NCBI GenBank assembly: GCA_947364395.1
Contig: CANASS010000012.1
Span: 1-50,120 of the forward strand
Source of the DNA: an uncultured bacterium
GTDB lineage: Bacteria > Bacillota > Clostridia > Oscillospirales > Oscillospiraceae
Direction of reading: 5' to 3'
Length of the DNA: 50,120 nucleotides
Both the position numbers and the translations under genes were made by a program. Below, in pieces: positions 7,670 to 16,544 of the stretch; positions within the stretch are counted from its first letter, which is position 1, and each line of letters starts with the position of its first letter. The notes below the pieces were generated by a model that made no database searches, was not told where the DNA came from, and worked only from the letters and a program-made list of their open reading frames with translations.

Positions 7670-10240
7670 ATGAAAGAGAAGGCTGACAAAAAGATCCGCA
7701 GGAGGGGGACGGCCCTGCTCCTGTCCATCATACTGATTTTCGGTGTCTTTGGGACGGTGGTGTACGCCGTGTCCAGAAAGATTTCCAAGGAAATGTCCTC
7801 CTCGGCCATCCAGAACTTGAACGAGAGCCTGGCCCTGATCCAGTCCACCATTGAGGCCATCCTGCGCAGCGAGGCGGATTTTCAGTGGCTGATCGCCCAG
7901 GACCTGGCCAGGATGGACGATCCGGCGGCCTATGTCCAGTCCTATGAGCGGAGCCAGACCATGGCTAAGATGTCCTTGATTCTGTCCGGCCAGACCCAGG
8001 GGGTGTCCAACACCGGGGAGGCCTTCACCGAGGAGGGCCTGGACTTCTCAGCCGGGGGAGTGGCGGGAGGACTGCCCGTCTCCCGGTCCTATCTGAATTA
8101 TATGGGCACCTGGGCCTACACCATGAAGTGCCCCGTCCAGCGGGACGGGCAGGAGATCGGCACGCTGTACGTGGAATACGTCTATGACACCATCGAAAAG
8201 TTTCTGCCCAAGGGCTTTTACAACCAGCAGGCGTCGCTGTACATCATGGACGCCCAGAGCGAACGGTTTGTCCTCAAGCCCAAGGGGATGGGCCAGCGCA
8301 GCGCGGGCCATCTGAACCTGACGGACTTTTACCGGGCCAACAATATCCAGGAGCCTGGTATTCAGGCGGAGGTGGACAGCTGCCTAAAAAGCGGGGGAGA
8401 CCTCCTGTTCTACCATGACATCCGGGATGTCCAGGCCCTCAACTACATGTGGTCGGTGAACGGCGGGACCATCTTCCTGGTGGGCTATGTGCCGGTGGAG
8501 GCCATCCAGCAGGAGGGCAAGGCGGTCACCCAGAGCATATTTATAGTAGTAGCGGCCATGCTGGCGGCCTTTGCCCTGTGCGTGATCCTGTACTATATCA
8601 GCTGGCGGCAGCAGGAGCGGGTCCGCAGGGAGCAGGAGGAGGAGCGCCAGGTCCACAGCCAGCAGCTGGCCCAGGCCCTTCAAGCCGCCCAAATCGCCAG
8701 CAGCTCCAAAACCACCTTCCTGTCCAACATGTCCCATGACATCCGCACGCCCATGAACGCGGTGCTGGGCTTCACCACCCTGCTGTCCAGGGACGCGGAG
8801 GACCCGGTCAAAGTGCGGGAGTACACCAAAAAGATCATGGCCTCCGGCCAGCACCTGCTCAGCCTGATAAACGATATTTTGGACGTGTCCAAGATTGAGA
8901 GCGGCAAGGTGGTGCTCAGCTATGAGGCCTTCGACCTCAGCGACGTGGTGTCCTCGGTGGACGCCATCATCCAGCCCATGGCCCGGGCCAAAGGGCAGGA
9001 GTTCCGGGTGGAGGCCTCCGGCCTGCGCCACGAGTCTCTCATCGGGGACGAGACCCGGCTTAACCAGATCCTCATCAACCTGCTGTCCAACGCGGTGAAA
9101 TACACCCCGGAGCGGGGCCATATCTGTCTGCGCATCATTGGCCTCAAGCAGCGCTCCAGCCAGTATGAGCACATCCGCATCGAGGTGGAGGACGACGGCT
9201 ACGGCATGACTCCGGAGTATCTGGAGACCATTTTTGACGCCTTCACCAGGGCGGAGAACAGCACCACCAACAAGGTGCAGGGCACCGGGCTGGGCATGGC
9301 CATCACCAAGAGCATTGTGGAGCTGATGGGCGGGACCATCGAGGTTGCCAGCCAGGTGGACCAGGGGTCCCTGTTCCGGGTGGAATTGGAGCTTCGGGTC
9401 CAGGAGCCGGCGACGGACCGGCAGTTCTGGGAGAAGCGGGGGATTGCCCGCATCCTGGCTGTGGACGGCGACGGGGAGAGCCGGGAGAGTATCCGGGCCC
9501 TGATGGAAGAGGCCGACGTGCGGCTGAGCGCCGCCTCCGGCATGGAAGAGGCCCTGGCCTTGAGCCGGGAGGACGGGGGGTTCCAGCTGGTGCTGCTGGA
9601 CTGGGAGGCGCTGAACGTCCCCGCTGCCCAGGCGGTCCAGGCGCTGCGGGAGGCGCTCCAGGGCCCCGTGCCCGTCCTGTTCCTGGCGGAGCACGAGGCG
9701 GAGGGGCTGGATCAGGCCCTGTCCATGGGCGGGGCGGGGATTCTCACGAAGCCCTTCTTTGTGGCCGCCCTCCGGGAGAAAGTGTCGGAGCTGTGGGGAG
9801 ACGGCGGGGAAGAGGAGCGGAGGACCGAGGCCGTCATGGATTTGGCGGGCCTTCACTTCCTGGCGGCGGAGGACAATGAGATCAACGCGGAGATTCTGGC
9901 GGAGCTGCTGGAGCTGGAGGGGGCCTCCTGCGAGATCGTGGAGAACGGCCGTCTGGCGGTGGAGCGGTTCCAGAACTCCCGGCCGGGGGAGTTTGACGCG
10001 ATTTTGATGGATGTGCAGATGCCGGTGATGAACGGCCACGAAGCGGCCCGGGCCATCCGGGCCCTGGACCGGGCGGATGCCGGGACCATTCCCATCATCG
10101 CCATGACGGCCAACGCCTTTGCTGAGGATGAGAAGGCGGCGTTGAACGCCGGCATGGACGCGCATGTGGCCAAACCGCTGGACGTAGAGCTGTTGAAAAA
10201 AGTGGTCCGGCATCGCTTTGAAGGAAAGGAGCCGCAATGA
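7670..10240 (+). CDS. Hybrid sensor histidine kinase with two receiver domains
   Basis: Inner-membrane sensor kinase of about 856 aa. Order: TM1 (about residues 12-35), a ~250-aa extracytoplasmic sensor domain, TM2 (SIFIVVAAMLAAFALCVILYY, about 287-308), a HisKA domain with phospho-His in NMSHDIRTPMN (about residue 355), an HATPase with NLLSNAVKYTP and GTGLGMAI, a divergent receiver (LLDWEAL near 643, KPF near 698) and a canonical C-terminal receiver with ILMDVQMPVMNG (Asp near 780) and MTANA...AKP. The first receiver lacks the usual acidic pair (VDGDGES) and may be non-phosphorylated. The start at 7670 has GGAG upstream; in-frame starts at 7610 and 7652 are possible. No HPt domain or output regulator is seen nearby. 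The next gene overlaps by ATGA. Confidence 0.92.
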   Translation: MKEKADKKIRRRGTALLLSIILIFGVFGTVVYAVSRKISKEMSSSAIQNLNESLALIQSTIEAILRSEADFQWLIAQDLARMDDPAAYVQSYERSQTMAKMSLILSGQTQGVSNTGEAFTEEGLDFSAGGVAGGLPVSRSYLNYMGTWAYTMKCPVQRDGQEIGTLYVEYVYDTIEKFLPKGFYNQQASLYIMDAQSERFVLKPKGMGQRSAGHLNLTDFYRANNIQEPGIQAEVDSCLKSGGDLLFYHDIRDVQALNYMWSVNGGTIFLVGYVPVEAIQQEGKAVTQSIFIVVAAMLAAFALCVILYYISWRQQERVRREQEEERQVHSQQLAQALQAAQIASSSKTTFLSNMSHDIRTPMNAVLGFTTLLSRDAEDPVKVREYTKKIMASGQHLLSLINDILDVSKIESGKVVLSYEAFDLSDVVSSVDAIIQPMARAKGQEFRVEASGLRHESLIGDETRLNQILINLLSNAVKYTPERGHICLRIIGLKQRSSQYEHIRIEVEDDGYGMTPEYLETIFDAFTRAENSTTNKVQGTGLGMAITKSIVELMGGTIEVASQVDQGSLFRVELELRVQEPATDRQFWEKRGIARILAVDGDGESRESIRALMEEADVRLSAASGMEEALALSREDGGFQLVLLDWEALNVPAAQAVQALREALQGPVPVLFLAEHEAEGLDQALSMGGAGILTKPFFVAALREKVSELWGDGGEEERRTEAVMDLAGLHFLAAEDNEINAEILAELLELEGASCEIVENGRLAVERFQNSRPGEFDAILMDVQMPVMNGHEAARAIRALDRADAGTIPIIAMTANAFAEDEKAALNAGMDAHVAKPLDVELLKKVVRHRFEGKEPQ

Positions 10241-11538
10241 AGCGATATGGAAGAAGATGGGCCGCCCTGCTGCTGGCGGCGCTGACAGCGTTGACACTGT
10301 ATTCCTGCGCCGGAAGCGAGGAGCCCAAAAACCTGATCTCCCGGGAGGAGGACGAACGGGTGGTCAACTTCTTCAGCCCTATGGAGAAAACCGACCCGAA
10401 CGCTGAGAACGTTGCCAGAACCGCGTCGGACCTGACCATTGCCATGGCCGAGGAGAGGCTGGGGGTGACGGTGGCCTATATGACCTATACGGCGGAGAAT
10501 TATCAGGATAAAAACTATGACGAGGTGGCCCTGGACCGGGCCCGCAGCAATATGGACGATCTGTATCTGCTCAATCCGGATACCATTCTGACGCTGGGGG
10601 AGGAGGGCAGGCTGATGGACCTGTCGGGGCTGGACAGCGCCAAAAACCTGCGGGAAATCATCCGCACCGCCAATACCGTGGACGGTAAGCTGGTGGCCAT
10701 TCCCCAGGAGGTGGTGGCCTACGGCCTGTTTGTCAATGTGGATCTGTTCAAGCAGTACGGCCTGGAGCTGCCGGAGACGCCGGAGGATTTTTTGGAGTGC
10801 TGCCGGGTGTTCCAGGAGAATGGGATCGAGACGCCTGTCGGGGCCAACCGCTGGTGGCTGGAGACCTTTGTGTTTGCCCTGGCCTACGCCGATCTCTACA
10901 ACGGAGGGAACACGGAGGCGGAGATTGCTGCCCTCAACAGCGGCGAGGCCCGCTACAGCGACTATATGCGCCCCGGCTTTGAATTTCTCCAGACGCTGAT
11001 CGACCGGGGGTACATTGACGCGGACAAGGCCCTGGTCAGCGAGGCCATTGAGGCGGAGGGGCCGGATTTTCTGGCGGGGAAGACCCCCATCGTCATGGCC
11101 TACTGGGGAGCGGCCAACACGGAGACTGCCTACGGCAAGACGGACTTTGAAATGCAGGTCATCGGTTTCCCCAGCAGCCGGGGACAGATGCCGGTGATGC
11201 CCATGACTGGCTTTGCCGTAGGCGCTGATGCGGAGCATGCCGGGGACGCCATGCGGGTGCTGGATGTCATTACCTCCGACGAGGCCCTCCAGCTCTATTC
11301 GGAGACCAACCGGGTGATCTCCCCCTCAAAAAATATAAAGGTGGACTGCGTCCCCGCCCTGCGGCCTCTGAACGACAGAATTGAAGAGGGGGTGTATGTT
11401 CTGGGTTCCAACGCGGGGATGAGCGTGGAACAGTGGGGCAGCACCTGCCTGATTGTGCGCCAGCTGCTGGGCGGCGCCACGGTGGACCAGTGCATGGAGG
11501 CCTTTGACCAGCTCCAGGACGAGGCGCTGGCGGGATAA
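10237..11538 (+). CDS. Extracellular solute-binding lipoprotein (family 1, sugar type)
   Basis: A 433-aa lipoprotein with lipobox TLYSC (Cys24) and a binding-protein fold: YGLFVNVDLFKQYGLELPETPEDFLECCRVFQENGI is typical of carbohydrate ABC substrate-binding proteins, as are FLAGKTPIVMAYWG and FPSSRGQMPVMPMTGFAVGA. Its start overlaps the kinase stop (ATGA), so the two are translationally coupled. No permease or ATPase accompanies it, which suggests that it presents a ligand to the kinase's external domain rather than serving transport. A hairpin terminator follows at 11562. Ligand unknown. Confidence 0.87.
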   Translation: MKRYGRRWAALLLAALTALTLYSCAGSEEPKNLISREEDERVVNFFSPMEKTDPNAENVARTASDLTIAMAEERLGVTVAYMTYTAENYQDKNYDEVALDRARSNMDDLYLLNPDTILTLGEEGRLMDLSGLDSAKNLREIIRTANTVDGKLVAIPQEVVAYGLFVNVDLFKQYGLELPETPEDFLECCRVFQENGIETPVGANRWWLETFVFALAYADLYNGGNTEAEIAALNSGEARYSDYMRPGFEFLQTLIDRGYIDADKALVSEAIEAEGPDFLAGKTPIVMAYWGAANTETAYGKTDFEMQVIGFPSSRGQMPVMPMTGFAVGADAEHAGDAMRVLDVITSDEALQLYSETNRVISPSKNIKVDCVPALRPLNDRIEEGVYVLGSNAGMSVEQWGSTCLIVRQLLGGATVDQCMEAFDQLQDEALAG

Positions 11539-11561
11539 GGAACACAGCCTCTGAACAGCCG

Positions 11562-11597
11562 AAAGGGCTTCAGCGCGGGGCGCTGGAGCCCTTTCCT
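11562..11597 (+). terminator. Terminator of the kinase/binding-protein operon
   Basis: AAAGGGCTTCAGCGC (11562-11576) pairs with GCGCTGGAGCCCTTT (11580-11594) with one G-U pair, ending in TTTCCT. Confidence 0.65.
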
Positions 11598-11642
11598 GTG
11601 GGAGGGGCAAGGGGATAATTTGACTTGGAAGGAGAGAGCGCC

Positions 11643-13400
11643 ATGGGCGTAATCATCCGGGCCATGGGCCGCTACAAAGGGTCGGTGGTCCTGTGCGTGT
11701 TCATCAAGCTGCTGGCTACCTTCAGCGAGCTGCTGCTGCCCTACGTTTTGGAGCACATCATCGACGATGTGGCCCCCCGGGGCAGTCTGGCCCTGGCCCT
11801 TTTCTGGGGGGCGGTGATGTTCGCCGCCGCCCTGATGTGCCGGCAGCTCAACGTATGGTCCAACCGGCGGGGGGTTCAAAACGCCCACAACGTGAGCTAT
11901 GATATCCGTCAGGTCCTGTTTCAAAGGACCGTGAACCTGTCGGGGGAGCAGTTCGACGCCTTCGGCCTGCCCTCCCTTATCAGCCGGATGACCAGCGACA
12001 GCTACAACGTCCAGTCGGCGGTGCAGCAGATCCAGACCCTGTGCGTCCGGGCCCCCATGCTGCTGGTGGGGGGGACGGTGATGGCGCTGCTCATGGACCC
12101 CGCCCTGGCCATGATTCTGGTGGCGCTGCTGCCGGTGCTGATCTTGGTGGTGCTGGCGGTGTACCTCCGTGGCCTGCCCATGTACCGCCGGGTCCAGCAG
12201 CGGCTGGACGAGGTAGTGCGCATCATGCGGGAGAACATCACCGGCATCCGGGTGGTGAAGGCCCTGTCCAAGACGGAGTACGAGAAGCGCCGCTTCCAGC
12301 GGGCCAACGGCGCCATGACGGACAGCGACATCGCCGCAGGCACGGTGATGGCCGTCCCCTCCCCCCTGATGCAGCTGTGCCTCAACGGGGGGCTGGCCCT
12401 GGTGGTGTTCATCGGGGCGGGGCGGGTGAACGCCGGAGCCCTGGAGCCGGGGGTTATTCTGGCCTTCCTCACCTATTTCAACATGATAAACATGGGGCTC
12501 ATGGGGTTGTCCCGGATCTTCATGACCATGAGCCGGGCGGCGGCCAGCGCGGGCCGCATCGGCCAGGTGCTCCAGGCGGAGGAGAGCCAGCGGGTGCTGT
12601 CCACGCAGGCGGCCAAGACCCCCGCCGGGCCCGGGTTTCTCCGCTTTGAGCACGTGGATTTCAGCTACGGGGAGGGCTCCGCCGATTCATCCGGTTTCGC
12701 CGGAGAGGCCCGGGAAAAGGCGCTCAGCGGCATCAGCTTTTCCCTGGACCGGGGTGAGAGCCTGGGGATCATCGGCCCCACCGGCTGCGGCAAATCCACC
12801 ATTGTCAGCCTGCTCCTGCGGCTCTACGACGCGGACGGAGGCGGCGTGTTTGTGGACGGCCGGGATGTGCGCACCTACGAGAAGGACGAGCTGCGGCGGA
12901 AATTCGGCGTGTGCTTCCAGAGCGGTATGGTGTTCCAGGACAGCCTGCGGGGCAACGTGGACTTTGGCCGGGGGCTGGAGGAATCTGCCCTGCGGGCCGC
13001 GGTGGAGGACGCCCAGGCGGCAGAGTACATCGACGCGCTGGAGGACGGCCTGGACCACCGGGCGGACATCAAGGGGGCCAACCTGTCCGGGGGACAGAAG
13101 CAGCGGCTGCTGGTGGCCCGGGCTCTGGCGGGGAAGCCGGAGGTTTTGATTCTGGACGACAGCTCCTCCGCCCTGGACTACCGCACCGACGCCAGCCTGC
13201 GCCGGGCCATCGCCCGGAACTACCGGGAGACCGCCCTCGTTCTGGTGGCCCAGCGGGTGAGCTCCGTCATGGGCATGAGCCGGATTCTGGTGATGGACAA
13301 CGGGAGGTGCGTGGGCTACGGAGCCCATGAGGAGCTGCTGGAGACTTGCGCCCCTTACCGTGAGACCTACCAGATGCAAATGGGAGGTACTTTTTCTTGA
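11643..13400 (+). CDS. ABC exporter subunit with a degenerate ATPase site
   Basis: Half-transporter of 585 aa: an N-terminal six-helix exporter domain (about residues 1-310) and a C-terminal ABC ATPase. Walker A is GPTGCGKST (about 378), the signature is the canonical LSGGQ (about 480), but Walker B ends ILDDS instead of ILDE, and the switch residue is Gln (VAQRVSS) instead of His. This is the pattern of the degenerate half of heterodimeric exporters (BmrC/TM287 type), completed by the next gene. Start ATG at 11643 follows GGAAGGAGAG; a TTG 18 bases upstream overlaps that site. The stop TGA (13398-13400) lies at the tip of a family A repeat hairpin, so the last residues (GGTFS) are repeat-encoded. 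Confidence 0.93.
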   Translation: MGVIIRAMGRYKGSVVLCVFIKLLATFSELLLPYVLEHIIDDVAPRGSLALALFWGAVMFAAALMCRQLNVWSNRRGVQNAHNVSYDIRQVLFQRTVNLSGEQFDAFGLPSLISRMTSDSYNVQSAVQQIQTLCVRAPMLLVGGTVMALLMDPALAMILVALLPVLILVVLAVYLRGLPMYRRVQQRLDEVVRIMRENITGIRVVKALSKTEYEKRRFQRANGAMTDSDIAAGTVMAVPSPLMQLCLNGGLALVVFIGAGRVNAGALEPGVILAFLTYFNMINMGLMGLSRIFMTMSRAAASAGRIGQVLQAEESQRVLSTQAAKTPAGPGFLRFEHVDFSYGEGSADSSGFAGEAREKALSGISFSLDRGESLGIIGPTGCGKSTIVSLLLRLYDADGGGVFVDGRDVRTYEKDELRRKFGVCFQSGMVFQDSLRGNVDFGRGLEESALRAAVEDAQAAEYIDALEDGLDHRADIKGANLSGGQKQRLLVARALAGKPEVLILDDSSSALDYRTDASLRRAIARNYRETALVLVAQRVSSVMGMSRILVMDNGRCVGYGAHEELLETCAPYRETYQMQMGGTFS

Positions 13401-13709
13401 AAGAAAAAGTATCCAAAAAGAACTTTAATTCGCTGACATCTGCGGGCAGGTGCCGTTCCGTTTCTGCCCGGTGACGGACGAACTGCTTAACGCACAGGAT
13501 ACTTTTTCTTGAAAGAAAAAGTATCCAAAAAGAACTTTAATTCGCTGATGTCTGCGGGCAGGCGCCGTTCCGTTTCTGCCCGGTGACGGACGAGCTGCTT
13601 GACGCGCAGGATACTTTTCCTTGAAAGAAAAGGTATCCAAAAAGGACTTTGCTCCACCGGCATCTGTGGGCAGGCGCTGTTCCGCGCCCGGCCCGGTAAC
13701 GGATAGGCC
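13386..13709 (+). repeat. Family A stem-loop repeat, three tandem units (112-bp period)
   Basis: Three direct units whose hairpins start at about 13386, 13498 and 13610. Arms are TACTTTTTCTT/AAGAAAAAGTA in unit 1, GATACTTTTTCTT/AAGAAAAAGTATC in unit 2 and GATACTTTTCCTT/AAGAAAAGGTATC in unit 3, with compensatory changes that keep pairing. Each is followed by CAAAAAGAACTTTAA or CAAAAAGGACTTTG, then a GGGCAG...CTGCCC pairing region and CCGGTGACGG or CCGGTAACGG. The array fills the 336 bp between two genes that must be co-expressed. Confidence 0.9.
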
Positions 13710-13736
13710 GCTTTATTTGGAAAGGAGGGACTGCGT

Positions 13737-15527
13737 ATGCCCGGACCGGGAGACCGGGGCGGAAAAAAAGAACGTCCCCAGGACGCTAAGGGCACCCTGC
13801 GCCGAATCGTTCGATATCTGGCGGCCTACCGCTGGCAGGTGGCGTTGTTCCTGGTGTTTGCCTGCCTGAGCAATGTGGGAAACCTGCTGGGTCCCCAGTT
13901 CGCCGGAAAGGCCATCGGCCTAGCGGAAAAGGGCTATAAGCTGGGAACGGGCCATGTGGACATGGACGGCGTGGCCCGGTACGCCCTGCTGATGCTGGCC
14001 TGCTACGGGGTGGGCAGCGTGATGAACTTCCTGGTGAACATCGGCATGATGCGGGTGGGCCGCCGGGTGGCCCAGAGGCTCCGCCAGGACGTGTTCGACA
14101 AGCTGATGGCCCTGCCGGTGGGCTTTTTCGACCGCCATCAGGCGGGGGATATCATCAGCCGGGTGAGCTACGATGTGGACGTGGTGTGCACCAGCCTGTC
14201 CACCGACGTGATCCATATTCTGACCAGTGCCGTAACTGTGGCGGGCAGCTTTGTGATGATGTGCGTCATCTCCCCGCCCCTGGTGCTGTGCATGGCGGCC
14301 ACCTTTCCGGCCTCCATCCTGTTCACCCGGCACATGGGAAAGAGGACCCGGCCCCTCTACGCCAAGCGCAGCGCCGCCTACGGGGAGATGAACGGTTTCG
14401 CCGAGGAGATGTTCACCGGCCAGCGCACCATCCTGGCCTATGCCCAGGAGGACCGGGTGTGCGGAGACTTCAGCCGGATCAACCGGGCCGCCGCCCAGGC
14501 ATACCGGGAGGCAGACGGCCTTGGCATGATTATGGGCCCCACCGTGGGCATGATCTCCAATTTCGGGCTGGCCGCCATCGGCGCCGGAGGCGCGGTGCTG
14601 TACATGCTGGGCGCGGTGGGGCTGGAGCAGATCTCCTCCTTTGTGCTCTACTCCCGGAAGTTCTCCGGGCCCATCAACGAGATCTCCAACATCATCAACG
14701 AGATATTTTCCGCCCTGGCGGCCTCCGAGCGGGTGTTCCGCCTGCTGGACCAGCCCGAGGAGGTCAAGGACGTGTACGGCGCCGTGGAGCGCCGGGACGG
14801 GACGGGCCACGTGAGGGCGGAGGGGGTCAGTTTCGGCTACGTGCCGGGCCGGCCGGTGCTCCATCACCTGGACTTTGAGGCCAAGCCGGGACAGACCATC
14901 GCCGTGGTGGGCCCCACCGGGGCGGGCAAGACCACCATCATCAACCTGCTCATGCGGTTCTACGACCCGGACCAGGGCTGCATCTACGTGGACGGGACGG
15001 AGAACCGGGCCTACACCATGGACTCCCTGCGCCGGGGATACGCCATGGTCCTCCAGGACACCTGGGTGTTCCGGGGCACCATTTTCGACAACATCGCCTA
15101 TGGCAAAGAGGGGGCCGCCATGGAGGAGGTGGTCCGGGCCGCCAAGGCCGCCCGAATTCACGGCTACATCATGCGGCTGCCCCAGGGCTATCACACGGTG
15201 ATCGGCGAGGACGGCGGCTCTATCTCCAAAGGACAGAAGCAGCTGCTCACCATCGCCCGGGCCATGCTCTACGACACCGACATGCTGATCCTGGACGAGG
15301 CCACCTCCAACGTGGACACCGCCACCGAGCGCCAGGTGCAGAAGGCCATCCGCTCCCTGATGGCGGGCAGGACCTGCTTTGTCATCGCCCACCGGCTGTC
15401 CACCATCCAGAATGCCGACCACATCCTGGTGGTGGATCACGGCGACGTGGTGGAGCAGGGGACCCACCGCTCCCTCATGGAGCGGAAAGGGGTCTATTAC
15501 CAGATGTACGCCAGCCAGTTTGGGTAG
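13737..15527 (+). CDS. ABC exporter subunit with the catalytic ATPase site
   Basis: A 596-aa half-transporter: cytoplasmic N-terminal tail rich in Lys/Arg, six-helix exporter domain, ATPase with Walker A GPTGAGKTT (about 390), divergent signature SISKGQ (about 493-498) instead of LSGGQ, canonical Walker B MLILDEATSNVD (about 514-525) and His switch VIAHRLST. The defects complement those of the preceding subunit: canonical Walker A/B/His here pair with LSGGQ there to form one active site, while the other site is degenerate. This strongly supports a heterodimeric exporter (drug, lipid or peptide; substrate unknown). RBS AAAGGAGG precedes the ATG. A strong terminator follows. Confidence 0.93.
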   Translation: MPGPGDRGGKKERPQDAKGTLRRIVRYLAAYRWQVALFLVFACLSNVGNLLGPQFAGKAIGLAEKGYKLGTGHVDMDGVARYALLMLACYGVGSVMNFLVNIGMMRVGRRVAQRLRQDVFDKLMALPVGFFDRHQAGDIISRVSYDVDVVCTSLSTDVIHILTSAVTVAGSFVMMCVISPPLVLCMAATFPASILFTRHMGKRTRPLYAKRSAAYGEMNGFAEEMFTGQRTILAYAQEDRVCGDFSRINRAAAQAYREADGLGMIMGPTVGMISNFGLAAIGAGGAVLYMLGAVGLEQISSFVLYSRKFSGPINEISNIINEIFSALAASERVFRLLDQPEEVKDVYGAVERRDGTGHVRAEGVSFGYVPGRPVLHHLDFEAKPGQTIAVVGPTGAGKTTIINLLMRFYDPDQGCIYVDGTENRAYTMDSLRRGYAMVLQDTWVFRGTIFDNIAYGKEGAAMEEVVRAAKAARIHGYIMRLPQGYHTVIGEDGGSISKGQKQLLTIARAMLYDTDMLILDEATSNVDTATERQVQKAIRSLMAGRTCFVIAHRLSTIQNADHILVVDHGDVVEQGTHRSLMERKGVYYQMYASQFG

Positions 15528-15538
15528 AGGGAAAACAG

Positions 15539-15580
15539 AACAGCGCGGAGGGACGGCAAGGGTCCCTCCGCGCTGTTTTT
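15539..15580 (+). terminator. Strong intrinsic terminator of the ABC operon
   Basis: AACAGCGCGGAGGGAC (15539-15554) pairs perfectly with GTCCCTCCGCGCTGTT (15562-15577), followed by a T run to 15580. The opposite-strand activase gene ends 13 bp beyond. Confidence 0.9.
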
Positions 15581-15592
15581 AAATGTCCGGCC

Positions 15593-16543
15593 TCAGCGGA
15601 CCCGGGCTCCACGCTCGCAGCGGTTGCCCCACGAGTCGATGAGCTCGTTCCCCCGGTAGACACAGATGATCTCACAGTGGTTGGAGCAGCCTCCGCAGCT
15701 GGCCTCCCGGGTGCGGAACTCCATGTTCTCCACGGAGAAATCGAAGTCCTGCCGCCCGCTGCCCCGCCGGGCCAGAATGGCCACGCCCAAAGCTCCCATG
15801 AGATGGCCGTTGGGGTCCACGATGACGGGACAGCCCAGGGTGCGCTCGAAGGCGGCGACCACCCCCTGGTTCTTGCTCACGCCTCCCTGGAACACCACCG
15901 GGGAGACGATTTTTTTGCCCTTGCCCACGTTGTTCAGGTAGTTGGCCGCCACCGCGTTGCACACGCCGGCAATGATGTCCTCCCGGGGGTGGCCCATCTG
16001 AATCTTGTGGACCAGATCGGACTCGGCAAAAACCGTGCACCGGGCGGCGATCTGGGTGGGGTGGGTGGAGCGCAGGGCGTAGTCGCCGATCTCCTCCACC
16101 TCAATGCCCAGCCGCTTGGCCTGGCTGGACAGGAAAGCCCCGGTGCCCGCGGCGCACAGGGTGTTCATGGCGTAGTCCACGGCCACCCCGTTTTCCACCA
16201 GGATGATCTTGGAGTCCTGGCCGCCGATCTCCAAAATGGTGCGCACGTCGGGGTAGAAGGTGGTGGTGCCCACGGCGTGGGCGGTGATCTCGTTCTTCAC
16301 CATGGTGGCCCCCAGGATGGTCCCCACCAGCTTTCGGGCGGAGCCGGTGGCGCCGGTGGCCACGATTTTGTACTGATCCTTGTCAAACTGCCCCTCCAGA
16401 AGGCCCACCAGCCGCTTCACCGCGCCGATGGGGTCCCCCTGGGTCCAGATGTACTGGCTGGACAGGATGTTGTTTTTCTTGTCGATGATGACGCCCTTGG
16501 TGGAGATGGACCCCACGTCGACGCCCAGATAGGCGTGTTCCAA
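15593..16543 (-). CDS. Acyl-CoA dehydratase activase (BadF/BadG/BcrA/BcrD family)
   Basis: ASKHA-fold ATPase of 316 aa that in this family drives ATP-dependent one-electron reduction of a 2-hydroxyacyl-CoA dehydratase via a [4Fe-4S] cluster held between two monomers. Visible: phosphate-binding GVDVGSISTKGVIID at the N-terminus, GGQDSKII, cluster-ligand regions CAAGTG and ARCTVF, and GNAV-type helix AVAANYLNNVGKG. The C-terminus has a Cys-rich extension, SCGGCSNHCEI...WGNRCERG, as in the large YjiL-type fused proteins. It starts 1 bp after the stop of the dehydratase-like gene upstream. Very oxygen-sensitive chemistry is implied, consistent with a strict anaerobe. Confidence 0.92.
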   Translation of the reverse strand: MEHAYLGVDVGSISTKGVIIDKKNNILSSQYIWTQGDPIGAVKRLVGLLEGQFDKDQYKIVATGATGSARKLVGTILGATMVKNEITAHAVGTTTFYPDVRTILEIGGQDSKIILVENGVAVDYAMNTLCAAGTGAFLSSQAKRLGIEVEEIGDYALRSTHPTQIAARCTVFAESDLVHKIQMGHPREDIIAGVCNAVAANYLNNVGKGKKIVSPVVFQGGVSKNQGVVAAFERTLGCPVIVDPNGHLMGALGVAILARRGSGRQDFDFSVENMEFRTREASCGGCSNHCEIICVYRGNELIDSWGNRCERGARVR

Positions 16544-16544
16544 A

